Shown: positions 43,267-56,061, counted from the first letter of the stretch. The stretch is 64,000 bases of DNA from Diphasiastrum complanatum (GCA_029204225.1 CM055094.1:23186657-23250656); one strand, 5' to 3'. Numbers and translations: made by a program. The notes: generated from the sequence alone by a model not told the origin.

Positions 43267-44125
43267 ACATAGTTTTACTTTCCTCTTGACAAAGCAAGAC
43301 TGAGCTCTTTGAAGCCTTTATTCATATTCCAACAGGGTTACATAAAGCTGAAATGTAAAATATAGTACTGAGAAACCACCATAAAGCATAACCACTTTCA
43401 AGACGTCCAGCTGATACCTGCCACCATCCCACAACACAAAATTGCACGAGTTAGTACAATGGGGAAGACATGTGTCATAGCTAAGCGTCAGTTGTTATCC
43501 ATGTCCAAAAGAAGTTATACTACTTAACATAGATAGCATTTTGTGAATCATAGTCCTGTCTTCCCAAACAACATGTATTTAGTGATAGGCCAAACCCTAG
43601 TATTACCGTATCAGGGCTCATGCCATATTGATCATTTTGTGGGCAATTGGTCCATATCAATTTATATTGTTTTGAAATGGAGTATGAACAGTTTTTATTG
43701 TATATAGTTTAACTAGCTAAAAGATATGGTGTGGACACATGGTATTAGGGCAAATCCATTCTAACCCATGTGAGTCTTGCTTCGAGATACAAGTCAGGCA
43801 CTACTGTCCATACTCCTGAGCATATTTATGCTTTCCAGTCGTATCTCACATTAATCTAATGTGACATCTGAATGGGTTTTATTAACTATAGCCATTATTG
43901 AATAGTGTGACTTTGATAAAAGTCATATTTATCATAATAGCAAATTCAGTCCATGGCATTTAGAACTTCATAATAGATAGTTCATATTTTATAAAAGATA
44001 TTTTCTCGTTTTTTACAAGGTATTAGGGTAGCTCTGTACCATTCTAATATTTATATAAGAACCACGTATCTTACGCATATCCATGTTGTCTAAGATCATT
44101 ATCTCCAAAACCTAAGTCCATTACA

Positions 44126-44377
44126 GTGGGACGACAAAGACCTGAACCCAGAGGTAGGCCAGCTAAGAGGGGACGCTCCGATGATTTTTCTAGTCGTCTC
44201 TTGGCAGACGTTGGCCCAGACTTTGAGTCCCAGATGCCTCCAGACCCCCAGCTAGACTTTGTATTTGACACCCCTGCAGATGCATCTGGCACGCAGAGGG
44301 ATGATTTTTTTAGCACAGACTTGTACACTCAACCAAGCCTAAAAGTGATGATCCAAACAGTCTTAAATGGTCTCTAA
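44126..44377 (+). CDS. Unrecognised 83-codon open frame, GC-rich island
   Basis: The frame reads MGRQRPEPRGRPAKRGRSDD, a basic start, then acidic text (LLADVGPDFESQMPPDPQLD, FVFDTPADASGTQRDDFFS). It is GC-richer than its neighbours and is preceded by an acceptor-like CCATTACAG at 44119. The frame has an arginine-rich and then an aspartate-rich half, with no family recognised. It may be part of a transposon gag or a stray exon. The minus-strand retroelement primer site at 44993 lies 600 bases away. Confidence 0.25.
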   Translation: MGRQRPEPRGRPAKRGRSDDFSSRLLADVGPDFESQMPPDPQLDFVFDTPADASGTQRDDFFSTDLYTQPSLKVMIQTVLNGL

Positions 44378-44992
44378 GAGTTCCATGAAGCCTTCAAACA
44401 GATCCTATGAAGCAGTATGGGCTGAGAACCATGAATTCTTGATTTCAAGAAGTCAAAATTGCTACAAACTTGATGGAATTGAAACATAAGCCTCTACCTA
44501 TCAATTTACAAGTCTGATAGCATGCTGGAAAGGTAAAAAGAAATACAAATCATGTTGTAAAAAATCCAGAATGATCCCCTTATGGATTTAGAGAAATCCA
44601 TCTCCCAAAATTCACCAAAAATGGTCAATTTTTGACCATTTTTTACTTCCTACAAACCCCATTGCTAGAATTCTTGGCTCTAACTTCTAGGACAATCCAA
44701 AATACATAGTTAAGAGAGCCTATAATTCAAATACATGGGAAGATCCAACATGCAACATGAATTTCAGCATTATCCATAATTAGTTTTGAGCTACACATGC
44801 TAAAACTCCAAAAAGACACCAAAAAATTGATTTCCTAGCACAATTCTCCATAAACCAAAATGAATGTGAGAGAGATATGGATCATGCAAATTGAAAATTG
44901 GGAAGATCCACCAACTTGCAACCTTGCTCCTCTCCTTGGATGAGAATACAAGCTCCAATGAAAAGCACCACCTCTCCAAACTTGTAAGCCTT

Positions 44993-45004
44993 GCTCTGAT
45001 ACCA
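44993..45004 (-). other. Minus-strand tRNA-Met primer binding site of an LTR element
   Basis: The minus strand reads TGGTATCAGAGC followed by AAGGCTTACAAG. A 5' LTR would lie at about 45005 and above, and the internal region at about 44400-44990, which has no coding. It could be a non-coding (LARD/TRIM-like) element. The 3' LTR was not found. Confidence 0.45.
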
Positions 45005-47600
45005 CTATAAGGGAAGTTCCTTAGATCCTGCTTACAAATCACAAACACAATGATAACACACTATGGAGAAATAGAGTGAGAGCCTGGCATTGAATCCAAA
45101 ACCATGATGAAGAATAGGGTGAGTTTGGACCCAATATATAGAGCCAAAAGCATCCTGGGCACATAGGCATGCATAGCCCTAAGTTCCCTATACATAGATT
45201 CACCTAGAATAGAGTCCTAGGCATGGACCAACTATTCATAGAATTGCTATTGATAACTCTACACATGCATACACTGTCTCATACCTTGTCTAAACTCCAT
45301 TTAGTGTGTCGAGTTGGACTCACCCATCGAGGTTCAATTGTAATACCAAAAAGCAATTACATGATATGAAAAAATATGTACTTCTTTTTAAAATGTGGAT
45401 GTTTTTTTAAAATTTTGAAATTTTGCTCTAATTGGAAATGGGCTCATCATTGGTACATTGTCATATTTGACAACCTCCCTATGTAAGAGGCCTCTTGCCC
45501 TTAGTTTACACTGTGTTGGGATTTTGTTTTCTTTCTGTTGGCATTAATTAGAAATTCTATTAGGTTTTCTTTTAGCAACCCAGCTTTATCTAAATGTTTG
45601 GAGAGATGGCTCACCCAAAACAAGCTACTACAAAACCTAGGATTCTGAAGATGATGCACCACAAATTTGCAAAAAATTAAAATGCCAAAGCCATAAAAAA
45701 AAACTCATATAATCTCTCTTCTAAAATTTTTTAAGGACTTGTATACATTGATCTTATGTTTGTTGTTGTATAATGATTATTACAACCATGCTATACAAAT
45801 GCTTTAATGAAGTCAACTTTGTGGCCTATGGTCAGCAAATTATTATGGTACATTGGAATTCTTGTACTGTGAAATGTCATAGCAAAATATCACTTGCAAA
45901 ATATCTAATAATTTTGCATAGTGAATATAAACTTTGTTTTAGCTATGATATTTTTTTAAAATGGGATATGATTGGTAATGCAAGGGATGGGATCTAGATT
46001 TTAATTATATCAAAAATGTCTTGGCACAAGTGTTTTTCCATATTATCTCAATTAGAATTCCTCAAATGTATTAAGAGCAAGCCAGATTTTATTGGACTCC
46101 ATGATACAAGAATAAGCCTAAACTTGCTAAATTTGTTCTTGTTCTATTCTCTGGTTCACTTTGATGTGATTCAATATTTCATTCTTGATTGTGAATGCAT
46201 GGGTAGCAAGGGTGTTAGAAACAATGTATCCTAGGGTGGGTCACCAATCTAAAAAAGTGTGTGTGTGTGTGTGTGTGTGTACGTGAGTCCGTGCATTTGT
46301 GTATGCACGCGTGTGGGGCAAATAGCTGAAAGAGGGTGTTGAAATTATTGCAATGTAAAGGGCATCAACTTCATTGGCCCCATTCACTTGACATCTAGTT
46401 GTATGAACCTGACACATGAATCACAATATTGAGATGTCGCCACAATTATTTGGTAAAGCGTGCGAAGGTGAATGTGTAGTCGCACATTAAAGCTCTGTTA
46501 TAAGAGAATTTTATAACATATGTGATGAGACATTGAATCCATTGTATTATGTATTGTCTTGCAATGATTATCTAAAGGAAAGAGAGAAATTTTGCACCCC
46601 CTCTCCAACGATTTGAAGCTGTTTGTAAGGCTAATCATGATATAAATCACCAAAAGAAGGTTGGAGCTATTATCAACTTGTGAAAAGAACGAATCAAAAT
46701 GCTACAAGCATTTATGACTCGATGAGTTTTGAGATTAGGGGAATCTAAAAGGTGCTTTCGTCAGAGTGTGAAGGCAAAAACATGAAATTGAGGTACCAGA
46801 TAGGATACAAATTTTTGCACAGAAAAAGACTGAGGATGTCTTAACATATCATGTTACAGCAGTACAAAGTTTTGTCTGAACATTTCAGGAATCCTTTGTA
46901 TGATTCTAAACAGAAATAATTTTGCAACTCTACGAGTGTAACAAATCATGTAGAAGTACTTCATCTAATTGTTTGTTAAGATTGTCAACAAGGCATTGCA
47001 AATAGAATAATTTAGCAGTACTGAATTATGTTCACTAACAGTACCTTGAATTTATATGCTCGGCAAGAGTTTAAAATAGCACATTCGAAACCTATTTAGA
47101 TTGTTTGACACATACAAAACAGCGTTCCATAGGTGACTGTTCTGTATGCTCCAAAATTATGGCTCAATCTAATCTGTATCAAGATGACCTAGACATTAAT
47201 CCTAAGCTCTAGTACCCTAAGACCCTAACATTTTCAATGCTAAACCGTATAGCAAGACATCATAAAATTGCAAAAACAAACCAATGCTACGTGCATTGAG
47301 AAAATTCTACATTGAATGATGTTAAAACAACTTCAACTGTAGCTCTATCCATCATGCTATGAACCAAAATAGTAGCTCCAACTATCAAGCTGAAACATAC
47401 CCAAAAAGCTGATCATCTAGCTCCATCTATCAAACTGAGATAGACCCCATCAATCAAGCTGAAAGACTTAAAAAAAAGACTGCAAGACACCTAGGCCTTT
47501 GACGAGAATCATGTGGTGTAATAGTTAGTTAAACGACTTCCCTAGAATCCCAACTTCCAGCAATGCTTCCAATGCAGTAACGATGCTACAATGTCTAGAT
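45005..47600. other. Unrecognised AT-rich intergenic DNA
   Basis: It holds a (GT)n run at 46258-46280 and a small repeat of AGCTCCATCTATCAARCTGA words at about 47385-47465. The left part may be the LTR belonging to the primer site at 44993. No host exon was recognised. Confidence 0.4.
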
Positions 47601-47649
47601 ATAATGAGAAACTAATTCATGCATAGCGCCTGAAAGTAGCAGATAAACA

Positions 47650-50309
47650 TCATAAAGGGAGCTCCCCGCTATCAGAGATGGAAACTGCCTTCTTTGGAGT
47701 CCCACTCTGGGTACCTTCAGCTTCAACTTTATACACGATGTCCATCCCGCTAATAACTTTCCCAAAAACTACATGTCTTCCATCCAGCCTGCAGTCATGA
47801 GAAATACATAAAATTAGTATAGCCGTATAAAAAGCACATTGCTTTCTGGTGTTAGTGGCCACGTACAGCACTGCCGCCTAATGCTTATTTGCTGCATACA
47901 AGGCTTTTGCAATCAACAAGACTTTCAAGATCCAAGGCTCTCATGCATGCAGTTCGCAGTTACAAAGGTTGTACCTCACACATCAGCAAGCAATAAATGG
48001 CATAAAAATGTCAAGAGGAAAAGAACACTGGAAAAGATAGAAGACTGAGCATTGCCCCTTCTTTCTACTAAACTTTGGCATTTGGGATTTTAGGCTTACA
48101 TTACTGCCCAGAACAACTTAGCATACCTGATACAGAATACAGTTGGATGAATGATCGGTGGCTATTCAGATCTCAATTTGAAAGTCACATCTGTTTATAT
48201 GTAGAATATTTGGACTGTCCAAGAAGACATCTCCATGCCAAAGACAATTTGGTACTCCAGAGGAAACTTTCAGATTTTAGTGTAAACTGTATGTAATGAC
48301 AGTGCCAGAATGCAATAATCCATACAAAAATAAGGCCAACTATGAATCGGATCCTCCGCATCTTGTGTATAGTCTAAAATGTATGGAATCTTTGTGGTGA
48401 ACAAGCATCACTTGTGCAAAACACAATCTATAATCAATCATAAATGGAGGTATATATTGGTTGAAGGAATTATCTCTCTCTTTCATACATGCCTCCAGGA
48501 AAAAAAAAACCAGGGTACATTGCAAAAGCACCTTGTGTGTTGTCCATCACGAAATCATCATTCAAATGCCTCTAACACGTGCTCATCATATCTCTCAGTT
48601 GCCAATGATTTGTCAATTGTGATGTAAAACATAAAACGAGAGGTCATTGGTATGTGGCCTAGTAATCGAGCATGCAAAGGAACATACAAGAAATGAGAGA
48701 CCATATGAGATCAATCAAATCCCATAAGGTCCATGCACAGGCAACAATCGCTACTACTGTTTTAGGGAAATTTGGAATGACCACACTTGCAAAAAATCAA
48801 TGCAACACCACTACAGTAGAAAGTTTTCTGGCTTATGGACCCAATGCCAAACATTAGAGCTCCAAGCTCTAAGGGACTTAAGTCAACTTCATCAGCCATC
48901 TGGAACAATACCGAAGGGCCAGTAGTACCACAACCAGGAAAAGCGCAAAAACCCAAAACATGGAAAGGAACTCAGTGGAGTGACTTAACATCTCATTGTC
49001 TAATAATTCATGAAAAGAGAAAAAGAGGCCATCCCCAATCGGACAAAGCCAATCAAAAGCTTCCAAGACACCAAATAAGCACCAAAGGCCAAAAGGTCAG
49101 GACACACACTTTAGCAGAGCTAATTAATTAGTATGTGTGAAATACTCTAGTCAGTCTTTGTAATCTTACCAGCTTGTCTTGACTGTTGTGATAAAGAATT
49201 GAGAGCCATTAGTATCTGCTCCAGCATTTGCCATAGACAAGATACCTGTGTGAACAAACTAGATATCAGTAGAATGGAAATAAAAACAACAAAAAGGAGT
49301 TTAATACCTAACAATATCCAGCAGCACAATAGTCATGTGTTGTTACCTGGACCAGTATGCTTCAACTTGAAGTTCTCATCAGCGAATTTGGCTCCATATA
49401 TAGATTCTCCACCTCTTCCATCACCATGAGTTGTATCACCCCCCTGTATCATGAAACTAGGGATAATGCGATGGAACCTGCTTCCTTTGAAGTGCAATGG
49501 CTTCCCACTTGGTCCTTTTCCTTTCTCACCTATACAAAATAACCATAAGCGTCCCCACCCACAAAGTATAAGACCATGAACTACATCATGCATAGCATGA
49601 ACCAAATACTAAGAAACCTCTACACACTTTGCTAGTGCATAAGCGCAGTAGTAGTCAATGCACAAACTTACATCTGCATTGGCTTTCATACAAGCCCTAA
49701 AATACCATATGCTAATGATATTAGCCTACTACGACTGATTGAGTCCACACGGTCCCCTAACCATTGCCTAAGGTCCCTTAACTTCCGATAAAGCCTGTTG
49801 ATTGGGGTTAGCCGAGGTCATAAAATGTTCCAAACAACCTTCTAATTAAAACATCAAGTTGAATTTGCATTTGAAACATTGTGCTCCGAAACATAATGCA
49901 AATTAGCATGGATTTGTTCTTCTAGTTGGAGGAACGTCCAAGTTGTGGAGGTTACAATATGAGTTAGAATTGTGATGGAAAACATTCTTGCAACTGGTAA
50001 TAGGTATGAATGCTAAAATAGTTGTCCAATCAAGAAACCTTCACAATAGGAATTCAAAACCTCAAACGTAGACGACAAGAAGAGAAATCACAAGTTGCTG
50101 CCATGTTTAGCGAAAGATAGCAAAAGAAGATCCCTTTAAAGTAACTTCGAATGAAGGTATGTGACAAATCAACTGAAGTAACTTCGAATGTACCTGTACA
50201 TAAAGCTCGGAAATTCTCTGCAGAGTTCCAAAAGCCAAAAGGTCAATATGTGAGCAAGTAACATGCATCACAGTTCAAGCATTGTTAAGTTACAAGCATC
50301 TTGCAATCA

Positions 50310-50379
<70 letters not shown>

Positions 50380-53300
50380 GTATTCAAAATCATTTGAGTC
50401 AAATTCAGCAAGCTTCAACAACAATTTGGGGCAATGATGGAGGAGATGGACAGGTTTAGACAGGATTTCAGATCCTTGTTCATTGAGAAGGAAGCTCCTA
50501 GGACCTTGAAAGTCAAGTCATGAGAAAAGTGATTACACGTGGAAAATTGCTTGATTTCGATGGAGGTTAATTATAGCCTTGAAAAGTTAGAAGAATTAGA
50601 ATTTGATGAATGCCTTAGGAAATTGGGAAACCTTTACAAAGTGGACAACAAAGATGAAATTGAAGAACGACTCAGTTATTTGGAGAACAAACAATCAATT
50701 GAAGGTAGTAAAGCCATTTACAAGAAGTTGGATCGACTCCAATAAAAGTGTCAAAGCATACGAAAGAGACATCTATCTAAACCTAATAAAAAGTCACAAA
50801 TTTCACTGACAAAAACGTTCATCTATACTTGACTTCCATGCCACCATTTGCATGTCATTGAAAATTCCTCCATGCCATAAAGCATCCAACAATGAAGTCT
50901 ATAAAGGGGGTATGTTGGTTGCACTATCATATGCAGCATTTCAAGCAAATATGATTAGATGTGGCTCGACCGTTAGGACAGATTATTGGATAGGTGTAGC
51001 AAACACTAAATAGCACCTTATTTACAAATTGCATGCACAATAGTTATGTGTTATGTGTCTTTTGTTACATCAAAGCGAGCTTAATCATAGTCATATGTAT
51101 TCAGCAAAATTTGAAACGCACTCAAGTTCCATCAAATATTTTGCAAGTCTTTCTAAATGCTCCAATTGCATAAAAATTAGGGAGCTATTGGAGCACAAAG
51201 TTTGATACATTTCATCAGCTTTATGTGCAACATAACTTAAGTATGACAAAAGGAAGCCTGTGAACCCAGCTAGATTTTATAATTGAGATAAGCAAGCTCT
51301 TGCCCATAGAACCCACAGTTCCCAGAACCGTGGGTCCTGGGAACCGTGGAAGGAACCGTACCACGGTTCCTTGAACCATGGTATGGTTCATCTAAAAATC
51401 AATTAATTATTTATTTATTTTAATTTTCCCCCCAAAACCCCTCATAGCTCGTTTTGGGGGTGGGGGAAAAAAATAATTAATTAATTAATTCATTATTTTA
51501 CGATTTATACGGCACTGCCCAAAAAAAGATTGTGAACCGTACCGTACGGTTCAGTACGGTTCTGACCGTACAGTTCACAGTACGGTTCTCAGAACCGTAC
51601 TGAATCGTTAACGGTTCATTGATTCTATGCTCTTGCCACGTTTTGCATCATTAGCTTGTTGAATGTAAACACAGTCGAGACAACATGATCAACTACTTCA
51701 CATTGTTGTTACCATGCCTACAGTTGCAAAAAGTGTTGAGATTTTATAAAGAGAGGGGAGCATAAGATCACTAATTCTCATATTTCTCACAATTTCTTTT
51801 TGGAGATGGCTTCTAAGAGAATGTTGTCATAGTGATACGTGATGCATCTTATATACACAAAAATTAAAGGCTTCTTAACCTTGATGAATTATATACCATG
51901 GGATTCTTATTAAAGCATGTACAATTCTTCCCTCCACACACTTTGCAAGGGTCCTCTTAGAGAAATGACATGCTGAACTAGTAACATGAGTATTTAAAAA
52001 CTACATGTAGCACAAAATAGTCAAATTTTGAATGTAAAAAAGCAACTAAAACATTGTACATAGACACACACTAAGGAAAATGTGGGAGCTAGGCCTGGCA
52101 AACATGTTGTGTATGCCCACCTTGGAATAAAATGAAGGTTTGATATAGCACATTCAAAAATTCAATAGTAGAAGATATAGCCACTTACTGTTAACAGTGT
52201 TGAAGCTAAGCCCACAAGATGTCTACCTTTGATAAACATGGACAACTAGATGTTTAGAATAGATATCTATTTGTGAGATCCAAATATATGTAGGTCACAA
52301 ACTAAATTTGAGAAGTCAAGGATTTTATAAGGTAAACTTCAGAAAAAAGATACACGAGACAACAAAAAGTCAAAAAAATCTATATCAAAACAATATTAAA
52401 TTATTCAATAAACAAAAATCTTAGCCAATCAGCACTACTTATGTCTCATTAGTACCCAACATAGTTGCCCGTTCTGGAATGGGCCCCAAAAAAATTAAAA
52501 GAAATTCGTAAATATTTAACGAAGGATTCGTTCCGACCCCGGTTTCAGCAGATTACAGGTTCAGAGCTTCAAGCATTCATGATCTTGAAGAGGGGGCGCA
52601 CATGCTTAAAATGGCCAAAAGACGTGCTGGAAAAGAGGATTAGGCCATGCTAGGGCACAGAAATTGGTGGCGAAGTTTCTGTGACTATCTCTTTCATTCA
52701 AGGTTCATTCAAATGTCCAAATTCATTTGCTAACATGGTTTGCCACATCATATTTCCCTAATCAGAAACACTTTCTTCTTTGGATACGAGCTCAGTGTGC
52801 TGACAGAAGAACCTTAAGAGCTGAAATCTGTTGAGAACTCACAGAGATTACCAAAGAAATAGGGTAAGGGTTGTTTTGATCATTAACAAACAGACGGAAA
52901 ATTTACTTAACAAGAGAGATAAAGCTCTGAAAAACCAAGGCCCAGCCAGCTGTGGTGAGCAGTAAGTTCAGTCAACATCATTTCATGGCTTCAAGAAGGA
53001 GATGATAGTCACAGGAAGCCACCAATCGAAATTTCTGTAAAGTACAAAGGCTCATCTGCGCACCACCTGTTTTTTTAATTTTTTTAAAAAAAACTTTCCG
53101 ACCCAATACGTTCCGAAACGTACAGTACATTCCAACCCAAAATGGTCGGAACGGGTTTCTAAGGTACCCAAGCATAAGTTGTTATATCTAAGTTTCAAGA
53201 ATCCAAATTCTCTTGGTAGACCCAGTGCTAAATAATCAGCAAGAGGACTTTTCAAAATAAAATAAAATAAAAAACAAAGACCATAATACGTAAACAAGTG

Positions 53301-55127
53301 TTACCAAGACATAGACTAGAAACGGATAGTTTGAAAGAGCTTGATGTTACTTATTCCTTGACATATTACAACATTCCAGAGTTATGTTGGAAACTGGAGT
53401 CGATATCATTTAAAACAATTAAACAAAGATCTTTGAAACTTGCATACCTACAGTTTTAGGCACAGCCTTTCCGAACAATCCGATCACCACTCGACCTACA
53501 AAAGGATAACCAAAATAAATATTAGTAAACAAATCTTCATCTACAAAATATTATGCTCATTCTCTTCTCTTTGATTTGAATTGTGTCTCTATATCTTTTT
53601 TAATTCAAATCCACGCCATGATTATTTTTTCATGTGCTACAACATGTTCTTTGAAGGTGTGAGCTCATGAAAAAAACTTCTCACAAAAGATTTTCTTGTT
53701 CAAATAACTAAAAAACATTACCTATGGATACAAGCTCATATCTCCTTTCCATTCACAAAATACAAAATAAGAGCAATTCGTGCTCAGGCTTTTTCACCAC
53801 AAGTCATATGATTATCATGTTTATATTTGTAAGACTATCAGTATATATACATACCATTAAGTCTAAGATGTTACACTTAATCATCTCAACTGCAGAGTAA
53901 ATTGTAATTCACAAAGGCCCTGACATATTCTATAGAACCCAAAGCTGAATAGGCATGTTAAGGAAAAAATGGAAAAAGAAGTAAGGTTTAGGGTTTAAGG
54001 CAGCATTTCATAGTTAGTCAGAGAAGCAAATGATGTATGGCTAGCATCCAGCCTTGGCCAAAGGATGTTCAAGCAACTTTCTCAAGACAATAGATAACAG
54101 TAGATCAACATTTTTAATCAACTATAAAACCTGCAGGGAAAAACATGTGCTTGAGCCTTCAGCTACTGTGCTGTATTAGCCTGTATATGCTTTGCTAGTT
54201 AATGTTACATATCCAAACTTCGAAGAATGCCTTCCTGAGTAGCTCTTCACACATTGTTGTTTGCATCAAATATCAATACTGATGTATGATATTTCATTTT
54301 TTCTTACAGGCCTACATGTTGTTTTTTCCCACTCCCACACATGGTTCCAAAAAAATTTCAAAAAAAACCAAAAAAAAATTGCAGCGTTCCAATCCGGAAC
54401 GATGCTGATTTCCGGAACACAGCATTCCAGGACAGGACGCATCAATCCGTAAAAACACGGTTTTTCTAGAGACATTTGTTGGTGATTCAAATAATTTTCA
54501 AAGTTACATCTCACCTAACAAGCTTGTTGTAACTTCTCAAGTGACATTTTCATTAATTTTTGGAATGACTTTTGAAAGTGCACTACAGCTTAAGGCAGAT
54601 AGTTGTTTCAAACCATTGGACACAGCGAGGCCATCGCAAGGCCAAAGTCCGACAAATCTTGAGATGAGGCACGCGCTATCATCATAGGATTGCAGCCTAT
54701 CTAGCTTGTCATGCCTAGCAAATACAGAGGGTTCCACTTTGGGCCTCCTATATGAGTTCATGGACAAGTTTGGGGGAACAGATACGCACTTGCGCTAAAA
54801 AGCATATATGTTACCAGCAGGCTGGCCGTGAATTTCGATATCGAAAAACACCTTGTGTGTGACTTCCTCCAAATGCTCCTGTTTTGCCTGCAAGTTCTAG
54901 TCAAGTCAGTGATACCCTCCCTGCCTTTTAACTTAAACAAGCAAGGAACGTAATGAGGTGGATCAAAATGATAACCCTCAGAAGTGAGGCATTGCATTGC
55001 AACCATGATAATGAAAATGACAACGAATGGATGATGATGGATGGCGTATTCTTACTTGGACTGTTGAGTAGAGCAGAACGAAAGCCACAACGCAGCAGAG
55101 CAACGAGACGCCCGCCATCGCCCTCAT
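47650..55127 (-). CDS. Cyclophilin (peptidyl-prolyl isomerase), secretory CYP20-1/CypB type, 7 coding exons
   Basis: Exons on minus are 55127-55056, 54887-54815, 53495-53448, 50217-50194, 49529-49347, 49245-49170 and 47788-47650. All introns are GT-AG with agreeing phases; the product is 204 residues, the usual length. Residues 1-24 ([20 protein letters not shown]...) form a signal peptide, and the mature part starts near [20 protein letters not shown]. The isomerase residues are present: R93, F98 and Q101 in [14 protein letters not shown]159 and H164 in WLDGRHVVF. It also has [20 protein letters not shown] and ends SDSGELPL, as in plant CYP20-1. The enzyme speeds proline cis-trans isomerisation in the ER lumen or secretory path and would bind cyclosporin. 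Exon 4 is only 24 nt. The GA-rich leader is on the gene strand at 55164-55197. A second in-frame ATG lies at 55118. Confidence 0.95.
50314..50377 (+). repeat. (CT)n microsatellite in cyclophilin intron 3
   Basis: About 32 CT units, about 100 bases upstream of exon 4 on the gene strand (read as GA). Confidence 0.95.
50400..50745 (+). other. Unrecognised coding-like stretch in cyclophilin intron 3
   Basis: In plus-strand frames with one stop there is [19 protein letters not shown] and then a charged helical frame (50539-50745; [20 protein letters not shown]). It has coiled-coil character but no family was recognised; probably a transposon relic. Confidence 0.25.
51305..51629. mobile_element. 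hAT-like MITE in cyclophilin intron 3
   Basis: 325 bp flanked by a perfect 8-bp duplication CTCTTGCC (51297-51304 and 51630-51637). The ends are inverted repeats CATAGAACCCA / CATAGAATCAA. Eight-base duplications and short CA-starting ends fit the hAT superfamily. The inside is made of GGAACCGT / ACCGTACGGTTC permutations around an AT-rich centre with CCCCCAAAACCCC..GTTTTGGGGG. Confidence 0.8.
52455..52660. mobile_element. Possible palindromic-word insert
   Basis: After CAACATAGTTGC come GTTCTGGAATGGGCCCC, an A-rich linker and GATTCGTTCCGACCCCGG. The style is like the other inserts; the right end was not found. Confidence 0.3.
53065..53165. mobile_element. Possible palindromic-word insert
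   Basis: A T/A-rich stretch is followed by TTCCGACCCAATACGTTCCG, AAACGTACAGTACATTCC and GGTCGGAACGGG. No target duplication was seen. Confidence 0.35.
54345..54455. mobile_element. Possible palindromic-word insert
   Basis: An A-rich linker is followed by GCGTTCCAATCCGGAACGAT, TTTCCGGAACACAGC and ATTCCAGGACAGGACG. It lies in cyclophilin intron 2. No target duplication was seen. Confidence 0.35.
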
Positions 55128-55162
55128 CTCTCTGTCTCTCTCTCGCTATGTATCCAGATACT

Positions 55163-55201
<39 letters not shown>

Positions 55202-55320
55202 ATCCAAATGCTGAAGGAATGAAAGCAAGGATACGTGGCAAAATCTGAATGATTTTAAGAAAATTCAACGGTGGCGGGCTTAAGATCCTAACGTGCTGCT
55301 AACGTTAAGGTACTGGACCT
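55128..55320 (-). promoter_or_regulatory. Cyclophilin promoter/leader with shared ACGTGGC-AACGGT module
   Basis: The plus strand reads ACGTGGCAAAATCTGAAT (55233-55250), 16 bases, then AACGGTGGCGGGCT (55267-55280). This is the same module as at 37697-37745, in the same orientation to its gene. A (CT)n run (GA on the gene strand, 55164-55197) lies between the module and the start codon and is probably in the 5' UTR. Confidence 0.6.
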
Positions 55321-55646
55321 TGTATTTCAAGGGTTGAGCTATATGCAAGCTTGACCTGCATACCCGCGAGCATATTGCATATTCTAGGCCTCAAAAGTTA
55401 GAATAAGACAAGGGAGCACCTGATCGCTGATTTTTATATTGATTGTGAAGGGCTAGGTCGTGATTAGCCCCACAATCCACTCGTATTTCAAAGCTCCACC
55501 CTGACATGGTGCAAGGGCATCATTCTCCTACTACACACCCTTGACATTGAGCACAAGCTGTAAGGGGGCTCCCTGAATGGGTGCTCGTCGTTCGCCCTTT
55601 AAAAAAGTAAGGGTTTTTTTTTAAGTGCCCATTTAGGCTTTTGCGG
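55321..55646. other. Intergenic, no feature recognised
   Basis: Plain sequence between the cyclophilin upstream region and a TA run. Confidence 0.4.
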
Positions 55647-55658
55647 TATATATATATA

Positions 55659-55695
<37 letters not shown>
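55647..55695 (+). repeat. (TA)n microsatellite
   Basis: TA units with one interruption (ATCTATA). Confidence 0.95.
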
Positions 55696-55698
<3 letters not shown>

Positions 55699-55699
55699 A

Positions 55700-56012
55700 G
55701 ATTTCATGGAACTGGTTCTGTGGGATTTCTCCAAACAAAATCGTTTCGTGGTACAGAACGGTTCCGTTCCATGGAAATACGTTTTTTTTGCACAAAACAC
55801 AAGACAAAAGTCGAAAATAGCCCCAATTTCACAAATAGAAAGCAATCATTTTCATTTCTAGATGTAACAGGCTTTTAATTTTACCTTATTTTTCTATATT
55901 TTGTTGAGTATTTTGTAGCATTCTTTTGCTATTTTTTGAAAACAAAAAAAAAAACCTCGTTCCATGGATTTTTTTCACGAAACGGGGCTACGGAACGGAA
56001 CTGTTCCATATT
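55700..56012. mobile_element. GGTTCCGTTCCATGGAA insert (MITE-like)
   Basis: The ends read CATGGAACTGGTTC on the left and TATGGAACAGTTCC on the right (reverse strand). Inside are CAGAACGGTTCCGTTCC, CGTTCCATGG and ACGGAACGG words with an AT-rich centre. It is flanked by TA and GT microsatellites. Confidence 0.45.
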
Positions 56013-56020
56013 TATGCTTT

Positions 56021-56022
<2 letters not shown>

Positions 56023-56061
<39 letters not shown>

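Noticed and set aside
48835-49131. 98-codon open frame in cyclophilin intron 6 and flank of exon 6
   Set aside because: It lies within an intron, opposite strand, with no recognisable domain.
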